The translations under genes were made by a program, and so were the position numbers. A model generated the notes under the pieces. That model was not told where the DNA came from. It saw only the letters and a program-made list of their open reading frames with translations, and did not search any database. Below, piece after piece: positions 57,401 through 64,000 of a DNA stretch of 64,000 nt. Position 1 is the first letter of the stretch; every line of letters starts with the position of its first letter. The DNA comes from Macrotrachela quadricornifera. Its lineage: Eukaryota; Rotifera; Eurotatoria; Philodinida; Philodinidae. The stretch spans positions 1-64,000 of the forward strand of contig JAJEKB010000591.1 of assembly GCA_022393335.1 (NCBI GenBank), read 5' to 3'.

Positions 57401-58150
57401 TACAGACAAATTAATTCTTACCAATAGGACAACCATAATCATGAATAAATCGTGTCCATCCAAGACAACAATGATAGACAGTTACATTTACTTCTTTTGT
57501 TACTGTTTGTTCACTTCGATAGTATTCAGTTCTAAATATAAAAATCAATTTAAATATAAGAATTTTCTTTTTTTTTTTAAAAGTATAATCAAACCTATGT
57601 TCATATACTGGACATATACGACGACCATTAGAACAGTTATGTGACCAAACTTTAACAAGATGATCATAACTTTTTAGACATGGAACAAGTTTAGTTATAG
57701 TACGAGTTTCAATTTTTGAACAAACATTTGGCCTATAAAATAAAAAAAAAAGAATATCTTTATTTTTTATTATTCTATTATTATTTATCAATTAGTTTCT
57801 TTCTTTCTTTCTTTCTAATTATTAACGAGACAAAAGAAAGAATGTAGACAATTTAATATGTTTTTCATCCAAACAAATATCGTAACCTTCTCTCTAAAAT
57901 AATGTTTTCTATTTTATTATTGTCTCTATCAATTCGTCTTTTGATCTCATCTATTTTGATGCGACAAAAATAACTTATCTTTTGCTATTGTCAACATTTA
58001 CCTTGGATCGATGTCTATATTTTACTTGGTTATACTAAATACTTACATGTCGCTTGTCAATTCAATATCATCATTGGAACTATCTTCAATATTTGTTGTT
58101 GTTGATAAAACAATAAGAAACAAAAGCAAAAAATAACTTATTCGACGCAT
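54432..58150 (-). CDS. Secreted EMI/multi-EGF protein (MEGF10/PEAR1/Draper-like ectodomain)
   Basis: Fifteen exons: 58150-58047, 57732-57595, 57531-57422, 56752-56678, 56629-56412, 56282-56231, 56037-55828, 55765-55676, 55612-55493, 55423-55295, 55247-55119, 55064-54930, 54866-54741, 54680-54534, 54472-54432. They close in frame to 607 aa. A signal peptide (MRRISYFLLLFLIVLS) is followed by an EMI-type Cys domain (PNVCSK...YHCCLGW) and about ten or more 40-residue EGF/laminin-type modules of the form C-x-C-x-N-G-x-C...G-x-x-C-x-C-x-x-G-x-x-G-x-x-C. From exon 6 on, all exon boundaries are phase 1, as in shuffled modules. Relatives are engulfment or adhesion receptors, but here the last exon encodes only DMPDRGDMYKKDT: no transmembrane segment, and an RGD tripeptide. 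A soluble matrix or opsonin-like role is inferred. Confidence 0.85.
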
Positions 58151-59275
58151 GGATATTGATAGTATTTGTTTAGATATATGAACAATAGCAAATTTAAATA
58201 CATATATCAAATCACCATCTTCACCACTATCATTATTGTTATCATTACTGTGCACAAATATAGATGAAAAGTAAGAAAGAACAATAGTAAGATGATGATC
58301 GATAGAATAGACAGATATATGTATATATTTATATATATATATTTAAATGTGTGAAGTAGAAACAAATGACAAATCAAGCGCAATCGAAGGACAGGTGACC
58401 GAATGAATATAAGTGTAGTTCTTTATACTTCAACTACTGATTACGTTTATATGTGAGTATGTGCGTATGTATAGAGATACTGCTTATACTAGTTAAACGA
58501 TGGACAAAACGGTACGCACACGTAAGAAAAAGAGAGAAAGTAAAAGTGGTAGAATTTTCTTTTTTCTCTGTCTTTTATGTCTCTTTCATTCAATGATAGA
58601 GCAACAATAACACTCAAGAGAACGATAGAGACACAAAAAGAGAGCGAGAGAAGAGAAAAGAGATTGCAAATAATAGCATCATTTTTTTTAGTGTATACAC
58701 GCGTACAAACAAAAACAACAGACATATATGTATATTATATATATGTTCTACACACTCCACCAAAACTCATTTAAGTATAGAACTAGAAAGTGCCATCTCT
58801 ATCCTACAACCATCAGTTACTTCAAAGACATATGACAATAACATATAATTGACTTTTCTTTTACTATTATTGTAACAACCATTACCACTTCGAACATTAC
58901 CATTTTCACCAATACACACGAGGCGACAAACGATTATGTAAACACATATATACACTATACTTTTATACTCAAAGTGGATGTATATACTAGAAAAAAAAAG
59001 AGAATAATCCAATCGAAAGATAAAGATGTTTTTCTTTTATATGTCACTCAAACGATATTGCTAGTCATATAATATAAACTAGTTATCAAGAAGTTTTCTT
59101 GTCTGACGAGATTTTTTTTCAGCTGAAAAATATACAAGGACATTCTGAATCTATGTTGTTTTATATTGAAAAAAAAAGAATTCTATCATTACATATTCTT
59201 TTTGTAAAATTATTTCAAAGATTTTATTTAACAACATAAATAATCATTACAAAATCTAATAAAATAATAAAAATT
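58151..59275. other. Upstream region of the EGF-repeat gene
   Basis: AT-rich with TATATA microsatellite stretches (58317-58345 and 58728-58745) and short CACTACC/CACATA patches. Overlapping frames on both strands are not supported as genes. Confidence 0.35.
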
Positions 59276-59425
59276 ATGAATTCTTTGATTGTAATTTGTT
59301 TTTTTTTGTTATGTATTAAACAATTCAATATTTATTATAAACATTTTGGTGAATTTTATGTTTATATTGGAGATTTAATAAATGATCGAATTATTTTACA
59401 TAATCATGCTGATATTTTTAAATAG
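59276..59425 (+). pseudogene. 49-codon ORF resembling a cytochrome P450 N-terminus
   Basis: ATG (59276) to TAG (59425). It starts with a hydrophobic anchor (MNSLIVICFFLLC) followed by YKHFGEFYVYIGDLINDRI and HNHADIFK. The layout (membrane anchor, then Y-G-x-x-[FY]-x-x-x-x-G, then a -DxF- end) recalls the first conserved block of CYPs. It stops there, so it would be a small relic. The similarity is weak and by eye. Confidence 0.25.
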
Positions 59426-60201
59426 TAAACTAATAGCAAAATTATTGAAGGCGTGAATAGATTAACGTTTTAGTTTATTGTTACATGTCGATAAAAAGAA
59501 AATAAATGTTCATTTGACTTATATTGAAGTATAAAGTTAGATAATATATTATGTGGCACAACTGAAAAGAAATAATAATGTAATTTCTCAATCAAAGTTT
59601 GATTATAATATATATATATGTAATCAAATTAAAATGATCATTAATATGCAGTTTTCTTTTCTATTTTACAATGATATCATGCAATTGATCTATAAAAATC
59701 GTACATATACATTTCTCTTTCCCTTTAATAAATAATGTATTGAATCATTGATAATTATATGTTTATGTAAAGCTGACAAATTTTCAATATTTTAAAATTG
59801 AGAATGATCTCTTTACATCGTCATACCATGTCTAGAACTATGTTACTTCTTTACGGTAATCTATCTTCTTAAGTCAAGAAGAAATCATACTCATCTAACG
59901 CTACTTATTAACAAATTAGTTCTTAGTTCTATTGCTTTGGATGTGTACATTTTCGTCGCTTAGACGATGAGTGTCAAATATATAATACCGAATTTTCGAA
60001 CAAATAAAAAAGAAAACAAACAAAGTTGTTCTAAATTAAGATGAACTATAGCAAAATAGTGATATATGTAGCCCTCTATTTGAATGAGAAAAGTAATCTT
60101 TATTAGTTGAGTTTTTAAAACTTATTTTGGATTGCATACAGACAACTTTCAATTACAGCTTTATCTGATAGAGATAAATTGATTGTTTTGATGCTAGTAA
60201 T
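59426..60201. other. Intergenic, no gene seen
   Basis: AT-rich sequence between the mini-ORF and the pseudogene on minus. Nothing supported. Confidence 0.35.
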
Positions 60202-61368
60202 TTAGCTATTATTCGCAGGATATGGAGTACTAACGGTAAAATTTAGGCAATACATAGGAAAATACTCTACTGTATCATAACATTCACTAGAATTCATACA
60301 ATCACAATTAAACTCCACATCAATATGGGTAGAAGATGAATGATCAAAATAATTAAGATAAATTGTATTAAATGCACCAACACAACCAGTACTGAATATA
60401 AGCATATCTCTGTTCCAAGATGTTTATTCGATCTTTGATAAGCTAGATCTTATAATCAAATTGAAAATTACGCATCACATATTGTACATGATGCAGAACA
60501 TAAATCCGATGACAGTGAACAGATATCATCACGAGTCATATGAACATCAGTTAATAAGGCTGAAGTAATTTGATTATAATTAACAATTGAATACACTTGA
60601 CTAGTAATCGTTTAATATGCATCTATCAATTGGCCATTAGATATTAGAACAGAAATTTCAATGCGAATAATCATTGAATCATCGATCAAATTACGCATGG
60701 TTACTATGCTTTACATTTGACTATTGGAATTGTTTACATTTAGTAGTGACAGAACAATTATAGAATTAACATTTTTCATACTATCAAAACGAATAGCTAT
60801 ACTGGTGCATTATTTGATTCAGCTTGTGATGTAGGTGAAATTATACGATTTGGATTCTGTCTGATATTCGGGCTCGCCACGAACCGATTTGATGCATCTA
60901 CTATATCGCTTGGTTCATGAAAGTACAGATATTGTATTTGATCAACTTTGATATTGTCGATGAATTATCAGTACCGCTCAATTGACCAAGTATTGACTTG
61001 TATAATCGTATTACAGATAAAATGTCAGATGCTGCAGTAAATGATGACAAAAGATCCATATTAGAATCATTAGAATAAATTGATACTTGGCTCAATGATG
61101 ATATAAATACTCTGGTTGATAAAGTTATTGTTGTGTCGGAAGTGATGATAATCATTGCCGATATTGTTGTTATTAAATTAGATAAAGTACTTGAGATTTT
61201 TATGATCATAGTCTCAGTAACAGCCCATTTCGATGGTTTAAATACACTACAGCTACTCACTGCGATAATGGCAATACTACCAATAGCACGAAGTGAACAA
61301 ACTGATACAGAAACTAATACAATACTTAAAGAAGCTTCTGATTGCATTATTTTTATTAGTTCAGTCAC
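60202..61368 (-). pseudogene. Multi-exon pseudogene with cysteine-rich extracellular-type segment
   Basis: On minus, an exon starting after an acceptor (CTCATTAG) at 61368 encodes a Ser/Thr/Ile-rich stretch (VSVSVCSLRAIGSIAI ... DLLSSFTAASDILSV) to a stop at 60901. Coding-like text resumes (NRIISPTSQAESNNAP), shifts frame near 60806, and continues as FDSMKNVNSIIVLSLLNVN and MRNLIDDSMIIRIEIS. Two in-frame TAA codons interrupt it, before the ICSLSSDLCSASCTICD segment. A clean intron (60392-60471) leads to the last exon, TGCVGAFNTIYLNYFD ... VEFNCDCMNSSECYD, stop at 60202. The Cys pattern suggests a secreted or membrane protein. One frameshift plus three stops indicate a dead gene. The family is not named; a longer 5' part probably lies upstream. 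Confidence 0.5.
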
Positions 61369-64000
61369 CTAATGAGAATTACGCTCTAAAACGAATTAAA
61401 AAAAGCTTTGATTTGAATTAAAACATGCAACATATTCAGATACTGTTTAAACAAGTGAGTATTTTTGGATACGGACTGATGAGAGAACACTGTCTATTGT
61501 GAGTGGATGCGATGAATATACATCTTCTGTGAAAAGAAAGAAAATAATGATTTACTAAAAAAGACTCCAACATGAATTTGTAGCCATTATACTTGCTATC
61601 TATTGTATAAAAAATTAATTTCGTCATCCATATATATACTTGTATTTTTTCTACTTTTTCAAGTACAAAGTACAAGTGTCATTTTCTAACGACTGTACTT
61701 GCATTTATACTTGTAGATGATGCAAAATATACATCTGAAAACATTATATAGTTGTTAAAATTAAATGTGAGTTTTCAAAGTTAAAACAAATAATCTTGAT
61801 ACATATTATTTATCGCAATGAACAGAAACAAAAGAACAAGATTAAAATTAAAGAAACCTTAATTCAATACTAATCGGAAGTGACGATTCATTTATTCTGT
61901 TCTTCCCAATTATATTTCTCATATATGACACACATGATGTGTCTTGTATTATAGATGTTTTTTAAATGTAATTTTTATTAGTATTTTTAGATTTAAAATT
62001 GATAGAGTAATTTTACTTTTTTTCATAGAAGGAAATACGAATATTAATTTTTTTTAACAAAATGGCAAACGCGTTTTAAAAGAAAAATGATTATATCACA
62101 AAATAAACGTCATCCTTCAAATTTTTTCATACATTTGAAGGAATAAAAATGATTGATACTTATTCGTAATTTTTCTTCATAGCAGAAGATAACTATAATT
62201 ATTGCACTTCTTATCGTAATATAGTATTGATATTAATACTCCATATAATTTCAAAAGCATCAAAACAGACAATTAGATTCGAAAGGTATTATAAATATTG
62301 ACGTCTTTATTATATCTATTATAAACATATTTGCTATGTACTAAAAAAAGTATCATTTTTGCAACGTCGAAATTTAGTCGCATAGAACTTTTGCCGATCT
62401 TGAAGATGAAAGGTAAAATTATTAAAAAAAAGGTCTCATATAAGTTAGTGCTTTTCATGCTGCATCTTAAATGGTATATTTTATGTTCGGACTAGATCAT
62501 GATAGAGTCCGACTTTTCAATTTTCCTTTCGTTGGTTTTTTAATAAATGTGTTTTGAAAAATTTCCAAGTTCATGACCACAAAAATCACTAATTAAAATA
62601 GAAGATCTGGGTTTTTCATTTTATCAAGAGAGAAATTCAATAATTAGGCTCTTTTACGATCTAGCTCTAACCATTTGCTATGTAATAAAAAAAAATCACT
62701 ACTTGTGTATTAAGTCGTTACTAAAAATAGGTTGCTTACGTAAATGATGTACTTGAAAGAATTGATCTTGAGATAAACGCTACATGAATTTTAGAACGCA
62801 CTTTTTCATTTAAATTCTTTAAATTTTTTCTAAGTGATTAATTCTAATTCGAAACTTGAAAAAAGTGCGAAAATTTCTCAAAAAAAACATGATTATAAGA
62901 TCCAAGGTTGTTTCAATAAGTCTGTCAAAATCTGTTCATTTTCCGAGAAGTCATATACATATTTTGAAAGAGAAAACTCTGATGAAAATTCGACTTCGAT
63001 ATTTGTTCGAAAAATTGGATTTTACGAGAAGTAAGATCTCTTTAAAGTGAATAAAAATAGAAATGCAACGCGTTCTTCCTCTGAGTATGCAGAGTAAATG
63101 AGAGTAGATGCAAACAAAAAAATAGTGAACTAACATATATTGACTATAATATTTTTATTTTCCATTTTTCCAAAATTTTCTGAATATATCTATCTACAAC
63201 GTTTTCGTTAAGGAACACTTTTCGAATCTACATTCATCCTATTCGGAACAATGGTGCGATCTTGACAGTGCTAGCGAAGTGAATGTAGAAGTCTCACTAT
63301 TTTCTATATAATTATGAAAGTCTAATGTTTAAAATGTGCTATCTTTTTATAAAACTTGTAAAAAGAAATGAAAAAAAGTACTATATGTATTCACTCGAAT
63401 ATGAGATAAACGTTGAATCCTTATTGTGCTTGTAAAGTGAATGCATAGTCACAGCAGATTTTTACTGAACACATTAAAACTCAAGTTTTAGCAGATCCAT
63501 CTGAAATTTTGAGGTTCTATCAACAGCAAATTTATTCATAATGATGACTTTAATAATTCTAAAGCATCTTAAAAACAATTTAAACTTTTTATATGTATTT
63601 TTATCTGTTATACGGAACTGAGAATTAAAATTGAAGCTTCAAATGACTATTTATGAAGTGAATTTTATCAAAATTATTATTGATATAATTTTCCAAAATC
63701 ATCAGATGACATGAAGATTTGCTTCGTTTCTGTTTGATTTTTTGAGCTTAATTTATCATTCTAAGAAAAGTCAAGTAAAGATCTCAACACTTTACTATTC
63801 AAGACTTCGTTTAAATTATAATATAATAAGGAAGAGAAGCATTATTTCCAAAAATATCTTGAGAATTTAAATATTCCAGGTGACTGATGTGTGACCAGTT
63901 CTAACATTAGTTATTTGACTGTACGGCCATTGATTTATTAGAAGTTTTTAGAATGGAAGAATTGGAGTAGTTCAAAAGATTTAATTCTATCTCAATTTTA
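61369..64000. other. Intergenic to window end, no gene seen
   Basis: About 2.6 kb of AT-rich DNA. The left part may include further 5' exons of the pseudogene. A short near-palindrome lies at 62488-62511 (CGGACTAGATCATGATAGAGTCCG). No exon chain, RNA gene or transposon end was found. Confidence 0.35.

Noticed and set aside
61133..61372. 79-codon plus-strand frame
   Set aside because: It is antisense to the pseudogene exon at 60901-61368, which has the better splice context.
62488..62511. 24-bp near-palindrome CGGACTAGATCATGATAGAGTCCG
   Set aside because: Isolated and too short to assign a role; no flanking duplication or neighbouring gene.
1..64000. tRNA, rRNA, CRISPR array or bacterial operon structure
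   Set aside because: I scanned for tRNA B-box-like GGTTCGAATCC/GGTTCAAATCC sequences, rRNA-like conserved blocks, regularly spaced repeats and ribosome-binding-site organisation and found none; the gene structure is eukaryotic.

Overview
The window is eukaryotic nuclear DNA from a small invertebrate. It is strongly AT-rich, genes are split by short GT-AG introns (mostly about 45-75 nt), and the proteins are plainly metazoan: an EMI/EGF scavenger-type protein, a TBK1/IKK-epsilon-like kinase, a TRAPPC13 subunit, an FBXO16-type F-box protein and a neuronal-calcium-sensor-type EF-hand protein. Very short introns, lineage-restricted orphans, divergent 7TM receptors, many small foldback DNA elements and decayed gene fragments fit a bdelloid rotifer best. 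That assignment is inference from style, not proof.

Layout. 1-10.2 kb: a foldback repeat, an orphan serine-rich protein, the EF-hand gene, a 14-repeat MORN protein, several weak or decayed coding pieces and a coiled-coil protein. 11.6-22.1 kb is a compact conserved cluster: SNU13 and TRAPPC13 in tandem on minus, a NOPCHAP1-like gene on minus, FBXO16 on plus from a shared 242-bp intergenic promoter that carries an RFX X-box-like site, a small orphan, and a PKA-like AGC kinase on minus. Two long introns here each hold a foldback (MITE-like) insertion.

22.4-29.4 kb is accessory. A 2.9-kb hAT-like element (8-bp near-identical flanks, CAGAGTTGGAAC ends) encloses a second, TA-flanked element. Inside that lies a roughly 69-bp tandem array in which each unit reads as splice acceptor, 20-25-nt exon (mostly exactly 21 nt), splice donor. 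One reading phase is open through all eight units. This possible micro-exon gene is the most unusual feature of the window. To its right are a foldback element whose arms are inverted ATGGGACT minisatellite arrays, and gene fragments abutting it.

30-35.6 kb: a secreted glycoside-hydrolase-like gene and an orphan 7TM receptor, both minus. 39-45 kb: a TBK1-like kinase whose start codon appears to be assembled by splicing, and a TMEM86-type lysoplasmalogenase. 47-53 kb: a 972-bp element with 216-bp inverted repeats that match perfectly by eye, another foldback, a decayed fragment, and an intronless 2-oxoglutarate/Fe(II) oxygenase. 54.4-58.2 kb: a 15-exon secreted EMI/multi-EGF protein. 60-61.4 kb: a pseudogene. 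The remainder is AT-rich intergenic sequence.

The genes are unrelated housekeeping, signalling and secreted proteins; no shared pathway is evident. Exon models were built by hand from splice consensus and reading-frame continuity. In every multi-exon gene called with confidence the phases close exactly, but nothing has been checked against transcripts or databases.
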